A stretch of DNA of 64,000 bases from Ficedula albicollis (GCF_000247815.1 NC_021681.1:22343789-22407788), one strand, 5' to 3'. Shown: positions 39,520 to 54,046, numbered from the stretch's first letter. Notes: generated from the letters alone by a model not told the origin. Numbers and translations: made by a program.

Positions 39520-41540
39520 GGAAAAAAATTTACTTCTTGGACTAGACATGACTTTTAATTTTAAAATATAAATACAAGTTAACTCTTGCTCACGTTGGTG
39601 CTGGACTGGCATGGGGGGGGCTCTGCTCAGTTTTTCTCCTGTATTTACATATCAACCACAGCCTCTTCTAGGAAACCCCGCATCTCTAAAGAAAATGATA
39701 CAAAGAGTTGGTAAATCTTTGTGAGGTTCCTGAGTGCCAGCAAAAGAGCAAACTTGAGCCATTCCTTCAGATGGATTTGATGATGGCAATGTCTACCCCG
39801 AGAAAGCTGCTGGGCTGGATCCCCTCCCCAGCACATTTCACACTGACCACAAAAGCCAACATTTGCTTACAAAGCAATTGTTATAGAGCCAGCTCCTGAC
39901 TTTGTAATTTATTGAATATTTGCTCCCCTTGACCGAAACTCCAACAATCTCTCTGCCAGAACTAATATTTTAAATAGCGTGTTTTAACATAATTTGCATA
40001 ACTTTTTCAAAACAAGTAATTGCTGCCCGTATCCTCCTTATTTTGCATCCTGCCTAACCCCAAGGTCAAGGAGCTCCATAGAGGCTGCTTGATTTTTCTG
40101 AGCTTTGGTCAAGAGTGTCCAGACCCAACAAGAGCACTGTGCCAGCAAAGTGCTGCTTTTGCCATGGGCCCTCTCTGGTGTGCAATGGACACTTGACAGC
40201 AGGACCACTCTTGGTTTGTTTTTATTCATTCTCTGCTGTGTATTTTAAACTTTTGTCCTTGTTCAAAACGCCAACAGTTGTGCTTGCAACATTCTGTTGT
40301 AAGGTCTTCTGTGGCTACCACAAAAGTCATCCACCAAAACCTGAGTAACAGCTGAAATTCATCTCATCTAAAAATTCTTTTCCATCCTTAGTATTGTTAC
40401 GATGAAAATGTTTGGGTTGGCTCATTACTGTCCACACAACCAAACAGGAGTGTTTACTAGCATGACAAATTGGCCTATTTTGGTTTAGAGAGGTGCCCCT
40501 TTGCAGTCTGTTCTGTAATAACATAGTTTTTATATAAGATTCTTTGGGTAGATGGTGACAAGAGTTACCACTAGTAGCAGATATATATGCAGCCATTTTG
40601 TGTCCCATATTACACAATGATTGCAACCTGTTGTATCCATACTGATATTTTTCAATGGTTCCACTCTGTCCTTGTATTTCCTTCATCTAAGAATCTCTTG
40701 GTTTTCAGTTCAGGAGGGCAACAGGACTGAGACTGCTTCCCATCAGGACCAAACAGCACATTTGACAACCAACCTGGCACAAAGGCAAAGGAAATTCTGC
40801 TTCAATATTGACACCAAAAAGCCCAAAACAAAACAAAAACAATTTTTTAATTGGTGACAGCCTTCTGAGTCAGACCCCATCTCCTGTACAGAGAGCCATG
40901 AGCCCACTCTGTGGGTCTTTAGTTCAGTCAGGTCTCCAGCCTACCAGAAGCAATTTCTCCAGGAGAGGATTATTGACTCTCAGCTGCATCACCCATGGGA
41001 TGCAGCAAACTGACGTGATTTAGAGGATGGGAAGGAAAACACAGAACCCAGCTGAAAGAGCAAGGAAAACTGGCAAGTGTGTGGACTAAACACATTGAAG
41101 AAAATGGAAAGCAACAGTGACAAATGGATAAAAAAAATAAAAGTAGGAATCTTCTTCAAAGCAGCTGCCAGAAATATTATTTTTACTTGGTTTTCTCTAC
41201 ATTCTGACTGCCATCCTCATCCTTACAAAGAAAATAAGTTTTATAGGTAGTGTTTTCTTATTCTAATGCAAGACATTTTGAACTAACGGACAGAAGAAAT
41301 TTGCTGCAAGCCCTCCCAAGCCCACACTTACCACACTGCTGGACAAGGAGGACACCAGACATCCTACTGGTGTACACTGAGAACTATTGACAGAAAACTG
41401 CTTTTCCTAAATCTTTAAATGCAACAGGAAGACTTTTTTTTTTTTTTCTACTTTTTTCCCCCTTTATCTCCATCACAATTGCCTTGATTATTGTACCTCA
41501 GATCAGCTGCCCCATACCTTTGGTGTTTACCCAGCACAGC
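39520..41540. other. intergenic, no gene seen; possible conserved AT-rich element at 39.9-40.0 kb
   Basis: 39895-40030 is AT-rich with TTTGCATAA and TAAT words and could be a conserved element. A T run lies at 41434-41447. No exon or RNA gene was recognised. Confidence 0.4.
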
Positions 41541-41705
41541 TGGGAGGTGGGAGGGTGGGTAGGATGCTGTGGATAGGATGGGATATGGGTGGGTAGGATG
41601 GGATATGGGTGGGTGGGCTGCTGTGGGTAGGATGGGATGCTGTGGGTGGGTGGGATGCTGTGGGTGGGTGGGATGCTGCGGGTGGGAGGGCTGCTGTGGG
41701 TAGGA
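41541..41705. repeat. G-rich minisatellite (GTGGGTGGGTGGGATGCT-like)
   Basis: Imperfect units of about 10-20 bp built from GGGTGGGT, AGGATGGGAT and GGATGCTGT fill about 165 bp, the cleanest part being two 20-bp units GGGATGCTGTGGGTGGGT around 41632-41680. The + strand carries many GGG triplets with short loops, so G-quadruplexes can be expected. Frames on the other strand read as His/Pro/Ser/Thr repeats and are not genes. Confidence 0.85.
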
Positions 41706-42235
41706 GCCTCCACCAGCGTGAATCAGCCCAGCTGAGCCGATTTGCGAGGCCATCAGCTGATCGCTGCCTGCTGAGCCTGTGCCTGCCGTGACTCATCCTC
41801 CTCCGAGCCACAAAGAGCCCCGGACAGGGCTGAGTCACAGCTGCTTTGAAGGTGGCACTGGGCTGGCTCTCGTGTCCCTCCCTGCCCCAGGACGGGATGC
41901 TGGGGACGAGGTTGTCCCTGTGGCAGCGAGCCTCGAGTCAGAGCTCTGAAAATGACAGCACGGGGGACAAGAAAGGGCTCTGAGGAGAGCAAGACCCCCT
42001 CCCAGCCGCCTTCTGTGACAGCTCTTCAATCTGCTGCTGCCGGGGCAGGGGGGACAGGGATGATGGCTGATGCAGGGGATGACCGAGTTCCCGAGGACCG
42101 TAATTACACGGGATTTAAATGCAGAGCTCTGCAGTTGCGTTTTGACAGAAATTACAACCTCAACAGGGGGAAAAGTCAGGGAAGGGCACCAATAAAGCAG
42201 AACGAGCAGGCAAATCCAGCTCTGATTTAAGCACT
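41706..42235. promoter_or_regulatory. CpG-enriched segment with AP-1 sites, possible enhancer
   Basis: More CpG-rich than its surroundings (several CG words at 41716-42110). It has TGACTCAT at about 41789-41796 and TGAGTCAC with an adjoining CAGCTG at about 41830-41842: two AP-1-type sites 40 bp apart. Further on is GACCGTAATTACACGGGATT around 42096-42115. It does not reach the density of a true CpG island. The enhancer role is inference. Confidence 0.3.
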
Positions 42236-42721
42236 GTCTCCGCTGCCAGATGTGGCCACTTGGCACCCACTGACAGCTGAGTATCACCCAGAGATCCTTC
42301 ATACCAGAGGAAAAATCACAAATTTTCTTAGAGATTCCTAAGATGGCTCTAGACTTCATCTTCAATGTTGGGAATTTCTTTACTTCCCCCAGATTTCCGT
42401 TATCCACTGCTTTTCCAGCAGAGAGGAGCCAGTGATGTGTTCCCCTGTCTGCTCCTTTCCCTGGCCAGCAGCACCCTGGGCTGCCCATCCCCTGCCTTCA
42501 AGAATCATTAATTATCATAAGGAAGAACATTTCCTTTAACTGCACAATGTCAAACGATTCTTCAATTTAAGTGCTTGTCTGTTTTCATCAGTCCAGGGCC
42601 ATGCTGCTCTGTGATGAGACCCACTGGTGAAATTCCACTTGTGAGCATGCTCTGACTGGGAAATACTCAGACAATCCAGCTGCCAGCAGGAAATAATATC
42701 TTGTAAGTCATGGAAAAGCCA
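42236..42721. other. intergenic, no gene seen
   Basis: No exon, RNA gene or repeat was recognised before the A-rich tract. Confidence 0.45.
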
Positions 42722-42722
42722 G

Positions 42723-42846
42723 AAAAAAAAAAAAAAAAAAAAAAAAAAGAAGAAGAAGAAAGGAAAAAAAAAGGAAAAAAAAAACCAAAAAAAAAAAAAA
42801 AAAAAAAAAAAGAAGAAGAAGAAAGGAAAAAAAAAGGAAAAAAAGG
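42723..42846. repeat. purine tract, 63-bp unit, about two copies
   Basis: Each unit is 25-26 A, then GAAGAAGAAGAAAGG, nine A, GG and more A. The first A run is 42723-42748 and the second 42787-42811; the GAAGAA core recurs 63 bp apart (42749 and 42812). Apart from one CC (42785-42786) the whole tract is purine, so the opposite strand is pure pyrimidine. It may be a duplicated poly-A-rich tail or an assembly duplication. Confidence 0.8.
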
Positions 42847-45800
42847 AGGTTAGGCTTGGATAAGTCTCACAGATAAGGAATTTGAGGGTGGGTATGGGCT
42901 GACATTGGTTACCTTTGAGGAACCCATTAGGCTGAACATCTGCATTTCCAAGCAGGACTAAACTCCATCAGGAGACTAGGTTTGCTCAGATGCTGTTTTA
43001 ATGTTTAATTTATTCAGAATAATTTAGCTTAATTTGGGGAGTTGCAAATGAACTGTTACTTGTTCTGTGTCAACAAATCACTGGGGTTTCTTGCTCAGAA
43101 AAATAAAAAGGAAAACAGGCATATTGTCAAAGCCAATGCTCCTTGCTCATTATCCACCTTTCCAAACACCAGCTGGTGGAGAGAGACAAGGGATAAGTCA
43201 CCCAGCAGTGGCCAGTGATGCTCCACAGCAACTCTGTTGAAGCACAGCACACCTCCAGACCAATGCCCAGCAGGAAAGGGGAAATTACACTCCTAGAGTG
43301 CTATTTCCAGAGTGGGCATTGGAAAGAATGGAATACCCAGCAAACCACATCTTCCTGAGTCCCCTCCCATATGCTTGAATACCAGAAACTCCATAAAAGC
43401 CCAGGATAAATTGATTTTGTGATTTGGTGTGGGCACAAGAGGATAAAAATTGCCTGCAGGCGTGCCCATCTGTAATGTATTTAAGGAGCTGGTGGTGTCA
43501 GGCACTGTGTGTGGCACAGAGCATCAGGCAGCTCGTGCTCCCCAGTGAATGGGAAAGTGGGAACTCAAGCTGGGTGAAGCCTATTTATGAACTCAAGCTG
43601 GGTGAAGCTTATTTATACATACATTAGTGTGGGGTGGTGGTGGTGGTGGTTAAATAACTGTTTCATACTACAATATGCCCTGTCCTACAGCAAAAATTTC
43701 ATTATGCACGATTTTGTTACTCCTATTTGTGTAATAAAAGCACCTCAGGAAATTCTGTAATGCTAAAATCAGTGACCAATTTTCCGTTCAGATCTCAAAC
43801 TAGAAATAGTCCTGTATCAGCACAATAAAATTGTTAACAGAAGACTCATTTAAATTTCTCCTTATAACATAGATCTTGGGCTTAATCCCTTCCTCTGCCA
43901 TCAGCGCTCCTGCTCCTCCTGCTGTGGGGCTGTTCCTGTGCAGGCAGGTCCCCACTGACCCCTGGGGTGACCAGTGCCACCACACAGGAGCAGCTGCTGG
44001 GTCAGCAGCCACTGGTTACCATCCCAAGAAGCCCAGAGCAGCTTTGTCCCTGGTCACTCAGCTTGATCCTTCCCTGTGGGAAATATCCAGAGGCCATTCC
44101 CTGCTCTCAGTGCTGCACCCATCAGCCCAGCACCAGCACAAATGGAATGGCAATGAGAAATGGGGATTAAAACCATTTTTTTATTAGGCTGGTGGGAAAA
44201 CACTGAAGCATTAGCATTTTTTAATTAGTTGTGGTGCTGTGAATGTAAAAGACAGCAATGATGAACTCTGCACAGAGGGTTTCTCCTCCTTCCCTTCGTA
44301 GTGCTCTGCTGTTTAGGTTTGTCTGCTGGTTTTCTCATGCTCCTGTTTGGTTAACAGTGACCTCTCATTAGCTTTGCCCACTGTGCCAAGCCCCCAGCAT
44401 GGCTGGAGCTCCTGGGGTCCCTGTGGTCCCCAGAGAGGCCATGGAGCTGTGGCTCATCCCCTTGCCCTGCAGCACAGCGGTGGGCACACAGCCCTGGCTT
44501 GTGATTCCATGCAGGTCATCAAAACGCAGCTGAAATGCTGTGTATTTCACAGAGAAAGTCAAACACAGCACCCACATGAGCCAAAGGTGGATCCAGGATG
44601 TAAATGCCATCTCCAGCCCTGGGTGGTGAGGACCATGAAGGTTCACACCCCTCTGGAGGAGCTGGAGTGGGGTGGAAGGAGGGGGTTTTCCCTCGCCCCC
44701 TCCCCTGGTTCAACAGGCAGCCTTTCCTAACCAGGAGTTGCATAAGCCAGGAGAAACATGACTGAACCATCTGCTTCAGAGTCCCTGCTGGTCTGTGCTC
44801 TCATAAATCAAGAAAGTAAATATAGATCAGTCAGTCCTGGGTTTATCAGGGTGTGTTTGAGCAGAAGCTGGGCTGTCCATGCTTTTTGTGGGCAGCGAGG
44901 ACACACCCTGACATTAATCTGGTTTTCCTAATTGATGCGGTTGTTTCTCTTCTGCTGACTGGATACATTAAGAAATTGTTCATTCACTCCTCCTGTTTTT
45001 TTATTGAAATCTACTTTACTGTACCCAAAAACATAAAACAAAGCAAACCCTTTCATTTTCCCTTGTGCCCTGCACAGAAGGGATGGCACCAACTCCTGCT
45101 TCAGCTCTCATTTCCAGCTCTGCTCACTGCTGGTTTCATGAGACTGAAAACATCACCTCACATTAGGTAAATCTTTTCATAAAAGCCATTAAATCCTCAG
45201 TGGAAAAGCCCAGTGGATTTTTCCATGAGATGTAATTTCTAAAAGCCTGTCTTTATAAACGCACAACATCAAGGGCCAGGAAAATAACAATAAATTAAAA
45301 AAAAAAGCAGCAGAACAGGTCAATGCAAGCAGCATTTTATTTATTTGCATTCCACCTGATTTCAAGAGCTACATCATGTCTATATGTGGCCCACTTCAGA
45401 ATCAATTCATCAAAACATGTACTTTTACCATCAGATCTCACAGAACCAGGAAAGAAAACAGTATTTGCTTTGCATTCTGGATCGACAGGGTTTTTTTCTG
45501 TGAAAAACTTGTTTTTTCCTCAATTTTCCATTCCTTTTCCTGCACTGTGAGTCTTTTGCATGCTAGCTGGCACATCAATGATGAAAAACACGCTGTCCTA
45601 ATATCCTCCTCCAGCTCTACAGAAGCTTGCTTGAAATATATTTACTGCTGGGATGTGCATATTAATGTCTTGTCTTGTTTGCCTCAACAAACAGAAAGGA
45701 GCTATTTTAAGTTAGTAGAAGATACACAAACTATTGAAAGTCCAATCTTTGTTTCCTAGAGAGGCCATCTGGTACCCGTTCCCTCTTCTGCATTGGTTTT

Positions 45801-47295
45801 AGTGCTGCTTTGGGGTATGGACAGCATCTCCCTGTGAACCAACAAAAGGTCAATTAGGGATGGTTGTCCAGGTCGTGGGACCTGTGCCAGGGACCTGACA
45901 CACAGCAAGTCACTGCACCAAAGCCAGGGGATGGGGCAGCCACACCTGAGGTGCTGTAAGCGAGCCAGGACCCTGATCGCTGATAATGATACAATGAATG
46001 CCAAATTAAACCTAAAACTGTTACCCCAGGCTATGATCTTATCAACCTGCCCCGAAAGCTGAGCTGCACCAGCCCCTGCAGGTCGTGAATAGGAGATTTC
46101 AGCTAATATGCTGCAGGTAATTCAATCCATGCTGCTCTGCTCTTTCAAGCAGCACTCAGCCAAGGCTGCATTAGGATATTAAATCCACTGTGACTTCAGA
46201 GGTGTAGGCTTTGGCTCCTCGTCCTTCAGCTGACATGCAAAATCAGGTTGAACAGACCTGGAATGGCCCAGCTGAAATACCTTGGCTGAGCTTCAACCAG
46301 AAGCTGTGTTTAATCCAAGGAAAACTGCACTATGGTGCACATCTGGATAAGGATTTTGCCTTCAGTGCTGACCCTTCCCAGCACTGGCCTTGGGCTTTAG
46401 CAGTAAGAAATCACTGGGGAAGAGTAGATCAATAGAAATGTCAATGACAACAAACTATCAGATCAATACTGTCCTCTTTTGCTCTGCAGTGCTGTGGGTT
46501 TCAGAGCAGATGTGCAGTGCACTCCTGCTGAACAGCTGATGCTGCTGAGCTCCAAACCCTGGGATGTTTATAAACCTTCCCCTTCCTGCAAGGCCTGCTC
46601 CTGGGACAGCAGCAGTTATTCTGAGCACACAAAAAGCTGCACTTTTGTGAAAAACAAACAACAGACAATAAACCCTCTTATTTGCATGCAAAGCAAATGC
46701 ACTCACACAAACAGCAGCCTCTCATCAACCCCTGGGATGGCAAAGCCCTGTCCATTATTATTAGCAAGAGGGATAAATCACACAGCCAGCTATGATGCCC
46801 AGGAAGCATTCACATACCTTTCTGTTTTCCTTCCCCAGAAAAAAATGTTTTATTTTTTCTCCTAACAGAAACAGTTCAGTCTCTGGGTCCAACTTGGCAA
46901 GTAAATGCTAAAATACTCTGCAGACCACTGATTTAACCTGGCATTCTCAGCAGTAGCGAGCGACCTTTTGTGTGTGAACCCAAAACAAATACTGTGGGTA
47001 ACCCTGCTGGTACTGAGGAAATCACAAACAGCTTCTCCTGTGTGTGGACAGCCCAGCAGAGACTAAGCTGGACCTGTCACCATAGTGTGTCACACTGGGG
47101 ACAAGCAGCTGAGTGTTCCCCAGCTCTTGATGCAGCACTGCCCACCCAGAGCCTGGCTCCCCCAGCCATCTGAAACAAGGTACAGGTGATGGGGAGCTGG
47201 AATGAGTCCAAGGTAGGTGCCATGACTGGTCAAAACCAGTCTGGTGTGTGCAGCACCACAGCAGAGCAGGTCAGCCCTCAGCCACCTCCCAGAAC
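42847..47295. other. intergenic, no gene seen
   Basis: Contains a (GGT)n microsatellite of six units at about 43633-43650 and the 28-bp duplication listed separately. No exon or RNA gene was recognised. Confidence 0.45.
43561..43616. repeat. 28-bp tandem duplication
   Basis: GAACTCAAGCTGGGTGAAGC followed by CTATTTAT or TTATTTAT occurs at 43561-43588 and 43589-43616 with a single difference. Confidence 0.85.
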
Positions 47296-47438
47296 TCCCT
47301 TGAATTGTTTAAAGCCAGGCTGGATGGGGCTTGGAGCAACCTGGTCTGGTGGAACGTGTTCCTGCCCATGGCAGAGGGCTGGAATGAGGTGGTGTTTAAG
47401 GTCTCTTCCAACCCAAATTATTCTGTAATTCTGTGAAC
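47296..47438 (+). mobile_element. CR1 LINE 3' end
   Basis: GCCAGGCTGGATGGGGCTTG, GAGCAACCTGGTCTGGTGGA, CTGCCCATGGCAGAGGGCTG, AAGGTCTCTTCCAACCCAAA and the terminus TTATTCTGTAATTCTGTGAA are a clean match to the CR1 tail including the two ATTCTGTG-type octamers. 5'-truncated. Confidence 0.9.
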
Positions 47439-50400
47439 AAGCCCTGTGGCAGCATGTCATCCCTGCTCCCTGCTCATTGTAGGTGCACCAGGCTGTGTCC
47501 CTTTGCCAAAGCCTTGTCCTCAAAGCATCCCCACACTGTTAACAAAACCATTTACAGCACCTGCCCCTACAGCACAAGGAAAACAAGATCTCTAAGCTCT
47601 TTACTGATAAGAGTGATTTTCTGCCTAAAAGCAGCCCATGTGGCTCCTGCTAGAACCACAGCTTTACTGAGGTGAGTAACCAGCTAAGCCAAGCAATCCT
47701 CTCAGCTTCAGAGGCACCTTTTTACAGGGCCCATGGCAGGTGGCAAACACCAGGACCCACCACCCTGGACTGAGCACTGAACCAGCAGACAAGTCAGTGT
47801 CAGCAGGTGCAGGCTCCGTGAGGCACATGCCATCAAACTCAGCATGGCTGGCAGGTTTTGGGGGGCTGAGAGATATCAGGCTTTTCAGGGGAGCATCCAA
47901 GGGGAGCCAGACATGCCTAACACAGAGATTTGCCCTGTGACAGCTCTATACCCAGACTCACAGCCTTTTTATGATCTCCAGACAGATCCACTAAATGTCC
48001 CTGCTCTGGTATCATCTTTGTGCTGTTATTACTTTGTTACTCTCAGAACCGAGAACTAAGACCAAATACTGACACCAGCTTCACCCTGTGACTTTAATCA
48101 AAATCTAGATGAGCTAAACCCACTGCAGGACAGCAGGAACTGATCAAGTATCACTTGATTAATCCATAATCATCACAGCATACATGGTGAGACCTGGATG
48201 AATGGGTCCTACTTAGCAGCTACACAGTGGCCCAAAACATTCATATTAACCCATGAAATTAATAAGCTGAGAAGGCAACCAAAAAAAGACTTCTGTCTGG
48301 CTTGGTTGTTAAAAACAGACTCCTCTGAACAAGAAAAAAAATAGTGTGTGGTCCTTTAAATAAGGCAGCAGCCTCCAAACACTGAATCGTTTAATCCCCT
48401 CTCACTGGCAGCTGCTTTATCCCAGCCTCCCCCCGGGGCAAGTCTGCTCTGCAGCCCCTGTCCCAGGGCAGGAAGGGCAGCCCCACTGGGGACTGCAGCC
48501 CCAAAGGCGGGGTGTCCCACAGGGGTCTCCACCCCACACATCCCCCAGCCCCATCACACGGTTCTTCCTGTGTCTGTGGCTGAGCTCAAGGCTGCTGTCT
48601 CCATGTTCCCTTTGGGGGATGGTGGTGGCACAACCAAAAAACTTCTTTTGCATGCACCAGTGACAGCCTCCAGCCAGGGGAGAGGACACAGCTCATGCTG
48701 GAGCCAGGCTTGGACTGTGTGTTTGCATGGGGATTTGAAAGGGATTTATTTAATGCTCCATCACCCCGTGTGTCTCTGAACAGCCAATGTGTCTGATGGA
48801 TGCATTACCCATCTTCTCTGCCCAATCTAGCATGGATGACACAGAGCAAGAAACAAAGGGGCTGGGAGAAATTTTAGCTGGATAGCATCAAATGGCAAAG
48901 CACTCCCAGGGTTTGCTCTGCTGGGATTTTACCCATTTCTGTTAATGCCCACGCACCACTGATGCAGAGGGAAGCACTTGATACGGATTTATGAGAAACA
49001 TCCATGTGGATGTTTCCTTTCAACCTGTCCAAGATGCCTCTTAGCAATGCAGAAAAACATCAGAATAATCCTTTCCATTGCCCTAAGCATAAATTAAACC
49101 CATGGCCAGTTCCACTACAGACAAGTAATGTAAAAAATGGAGAGGGTGCACTGTGAGAGCTGGGCTCATCCCCTGCTGGGCTGCAGTCCCTGTGCATCAG
49201 GGAAAGAGCTCATGGGGTCAGGGAGGAGGGAGGCCCAGCTCACCACTCCAGGCACTTTCTTTCACCTGTCCAGCTAATTGCAAGTGAATTCCCTCAGCTG
49301 AACTGTCCCACTGAAATCTCATAAAGAAAGTAGAGACAATCCCTCACCAAAAGAAATTACAGCCTGTGCAGCCAGCTCACTCCCTGAGACAGGGCAGTAC
49401 TTCCAATGTAATTTCAGATGACTGGGATACAAAGAACTCTGAAACTCACCCAGGACTCCTATTGCAGAGCCAGTAACTCAAGTGAGGTTTTAAAAGTCTT
49501 GAGTCAAGGCTTTAATAACAGGACTGCCCTTCCTCATGCTGGTATTCATCGTGGCACTAGTCATCAGATGAGACAGCAAGATTAATCCTTCTTCTTATCC
49601 TCCTACATGGATGCCTCCATCACTCTGACCCCTATAGGTACTGAGGTTCCAACTGATGCAAAAGGAAGAAAAAGAGAGGCCAAGCATCCTGGCAATGTTT
49701 CTGAAAAAAAACAGGGATTCTGCAGGGCTCCACCTGGTCTCAGCTCAGAGACACTGTCAGCTGAACTCTGCAGTGGATGTCTGGGAGATACTGCTGTCCT
49801 GGGAGATGCCTTGTGATGCTACAGGCCAAATCAAAGACAGAACACTTGTCAGAGCCATGGACATGAGCCATGGGACATGCAGAGCAAGCACTGGAGGGGA
49901 ACCAGCTCCCATCACTACATCCCAGTGGCTGCTTTCTGTGATGTCCCTGTGCAGCCTGGTGCTTGCAGAAGTGATTTTCTATGAAATATCAGTGGTTCCT
50001 AACAGACAGCTGACACTCTCCATCCACCTTCACTAAATGACAGGAGTGAGATGTGCTGTGCCCTCAGCCCCACTCATCCAACAGGAGGCAGGGCAGCCAG
50101 CACACACAGACACACAAATGGCACAGGAAAGGTGCTACACCTTCTCCCTCTTTGTTTCAAATAGGTTTGGTTTTTTTTCCTTTGGAAACATAACTCAATT
50201 CACTGCACTTTTGTAAGACCAACTCAAATGTTTTGGGGTGACCAAGCACACACGTTCATTGGGATCCTGATGTAAATCCAAGGGGAACCCAAGTTTGTTT
50301 TGAACATTCCATTAGTCAGTCTTGATGATGTCAAAACATTTTGAGAAACAGCACTGAGGAAAACTCAAACTAATGGAATTGGAGATGAGCCTTTCCTCTC

Positions 50401-52320
50401 TGAGGAGATTTCATGGAGGGAGAGAGGGCCCATAAGGTGAGGGTGCTGGAAGCCCTAGAAGAATCTAGGGGTCAGCAGGCCAAGAGATATTGACTGTTTT
50501 AATACAAAGCTGTGCAGACAAAGAGATAACCCAGAAAAGCAGGAACTGTGGTATTTAAATGGCATGATTAATTAGTCACAGATGAGACAAGTATGAGGGG
50601 ATTATGAGAGGTAAACAAACATTTTAATAACAGTAAGAAAGGAAGTCAATAGGGCAGCTTTTGCTGGCTTCTTCTCTCTGTATTTAGAGTAAGAAAAAAA
50701 GGAAAATTGGAATGGCCGAATTTGATGCTGAGAAGAAAAATAGCCAAGATAATGAGACTGCAGCTGGTGGAGATCCCTGCTACAAGGTGTTACTGAGGCC
50801 AAAGCCTTGGTCAAATTCAAATAGGATTAAGTATTTTAATGACCAGTTAGATAGCCACTTACTACAGAAAAGTGGGCAAAAATTAGCTTGCTCTAGAAAC
50901 TGGACAGTTCATGGGAACAGAGAAAATTCTACAGAAAATATGCCATCATGTGCTTGGCAGCTGAGAAAATTTTACCTTAATCTGAGGGTGACATCACTGA
51001 TGGGACTTGAGAGAGTAACTTGTCCTCATTCAGCTCCTCATCTACATTCAATCAACCCAGACAGAAACATTAGAGGGGTAGCTCTAAAAATTCAAGATTC
51101 AATTCCTGCACGATTGGAAGTTACAAAACTCATGAGAGCAGAGTAAAGATTAATGAGAAAGAGCTTAAGTGATCCTCAGACAAAGTGTTTGCGACATTTA
51201 TTACTCAAGGTGGTGGTAGGTTGTTGTGTGTAGCTAACAACAGGTGCCACTGGATAAAACAGAAGAAAACTTACAAAAAGGAGATTAAGGCTGGGATAAA
51301 ATAGGGTCTGGAAAGCTACTAAACAGCAAAGTCCTCTGAAGAAAGATCTCTGAGCCATGGAGGGAAGGTGGAAGATGGGGGAGGTGTCATGGTACTGCAC
51401 AATGATTGTTAAGAGGACACACAAACCCCACTGCTGCTACCAACCCAACTGCCTGTGCTCTGGTACACCAGCCCCAATTGATAAATATTAATCTAATTAT
51501 TCTGAACCCACACACATAGACAAATCCCCCCTAAATTTTGGCCAAACTGCCAATCTTTTCAAAAATTCTTCCACCCCATGTCCTTTTTCTCACACACTCT
51601 ACAAGCACCAAGGAGTTTGGTGTGAGTACAACAGGCTGGTGGTGCTGTCAGCTGGAGCTCACCATGGTCCTAAAAGTGATGCAAAACAAGAGGGAATAAC
51701 AAATGGAGAAGGATTTCTCTTTTGTAATCCAAGGGAAGCTCCTGATCTCAGCCATCCACAGCTCTATCCAGTGTCCAGGGGCTGCATAAAGCACCTGGGG
51801 GAAGTCAGTGGGTGTGAAGAGAAACAACAACCAAAGGGGAATCATGGGCACCACCGGCAAGGACAGGAGAGCAGCTGCAGCTCTGAGCATTGCTTTCAGG
51901 CAATCAAAGAATAAGGAAAAGAATAAAAACAGGGTTTCAAAACTGCTGGTTGTGAGGAGGGCAATCAGCTGACTGCCCTTTGGCTCTGTGCTGTATGATG
52001 TGATGTGTGCTGGCCAGAGTGGCAGGAAGGGAACAGAGCATCCTGTCATCCTGTGATGACACCTTCTGCTGGCCAGCAGCAACCTGGGAGAGGCCTTTCC
52101 TGTGCCTGTTTGGGAAGAGAGGGACTGCAAGGAGACTCCTGTGAGGGAGGGAAGAGAGGAAGGAAAAGCTATGCTGGAGAGAGGAAGGATTCCAGTGAGA
52201 AACTGGGAAGATTATGGCACTCATCTGAAAAGACACAAAAACTGTCACGGAAGTCAAGGCTGGAAAGGAAATTGGAGATGATGTGTGGTCCACTCTCCTG
52301 GCCAACAACAGGATCATGGG
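47439..52320. other. intergenic, no gene seen
   Basis: No exon or RNA gene was recognised. A 144-codon open frame at 50712-51146 (+) starts in an AT-rich context with no known domain and no promoter or poly(A) partner; it is considered chance. Confidence 0.45.
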
Positions 52321-52382
52321 TATAGAATCATGGAATAGTTTGGGCTGGAAGGATAAAGGTCACCTAGTTCAACCCCCATCCT
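52321..52382 (-). mobile_element. CR1 LINE 3' fragment
   Basis: TATAGAATCATGGAATAGTT, TGGGCTGGAAGGATAAAGGT and CACCTAGTTCAACCCCCATC are the reverse complement of the CR1 3' terminus, followed by decayed sequence. Confidence 0.85.
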
Positions 52383-53019
52383 GTCTGTGTTTATCTGTGC
52401 AATGTCACTCTCTGCATGCCCCCAGAAGGTCACTGCCATGGATGCAGCTCCTGTCAGGGTCACTCAGTGTTAGGCAAACATTGGCTTCTGAACTGAACTG
52501 GTTGCACTGAAAGATCCCACCTTTAACTTTTATCAGCAGACATTTATTTCAGTTTTTGGAGGATGAAAGGTCTCCCTCCTCTGCAGACACAGCTCTCGTT
52601 GGGTATAGGTCCTGTTAGAAGCTATAGAATGAAACCATAACAGAGACTGAAACCAGATCCTCACCAGGCATCACTGGAGATGAACCCAGTTCGGATTTGA
52701 TGTCAAAATGGTACAATACAGATACAGACAGGGAGTGTTTCTAGAGCAAACCAAACCAGAAACTGAGAAACAAAACTGCAAAAGGGAATATCTTGATCAT
52801 GAATTCCAGCTATCCTCTAAAGTAGCTACAGATATAAAATATTAAATATATCCTGCACCTGATACCTAACTCCTCCCAGCCGAGCTGTGCAGAGAGCTGG
52901 ACAGCACAGCATGCTGCAATGCATGAGGCATTATTTTAGTCTTAATTCTGCCTGTTCCGGGATTACAGCATTAACACCCAAATCTCACAGTTCAAGGAGA
53001 AAACAAAAACGAGATTCCC
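52383..53019. other. intergenic, no gene seen
   Basis: Moderately AT-rich DNA leading into the CpG island; no coding exon or repeat was recognised. Confidence 0.45.
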
Positions 53020-53269
53020 TACGCTCTGTCCCAGGGGTGACGAAAGCCCTGCGCTGGAGGAGGCAGCCAGGAGAGTTATTTGTCATCAGTCAGACAGTTT
53101 GGGGGAGGCCACCCGCAGCCCTCGGGACACTGGTACAGGCAGGGAGGACTCGCAGGGAGGGGATGGGGCCACGGGGGCTGCAGGGAGCTCTCCCGGGGCC
53201 AGCACGGCCCGTGGGTATTGCCGGCGGTCACATGCGGCAGGCGGGGAGGGGAAGCGCTGAATAATTGAG

Positions 53270-54046
<777 letters not shown>

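Noticed and set aside
41498..41838. His/Pro/Ser-repeat proteins (HPQHPTHPQ type) on the - strand
   Set aside because: Antisense reading of the G-rich minisatellite in several frames at once.
50712..51146. 144-codon open frame on the + strand
   Set aside because: No recognised domain, promoter, splice structure or poly(A) partner; length is within chance for 64 kb of this composition.
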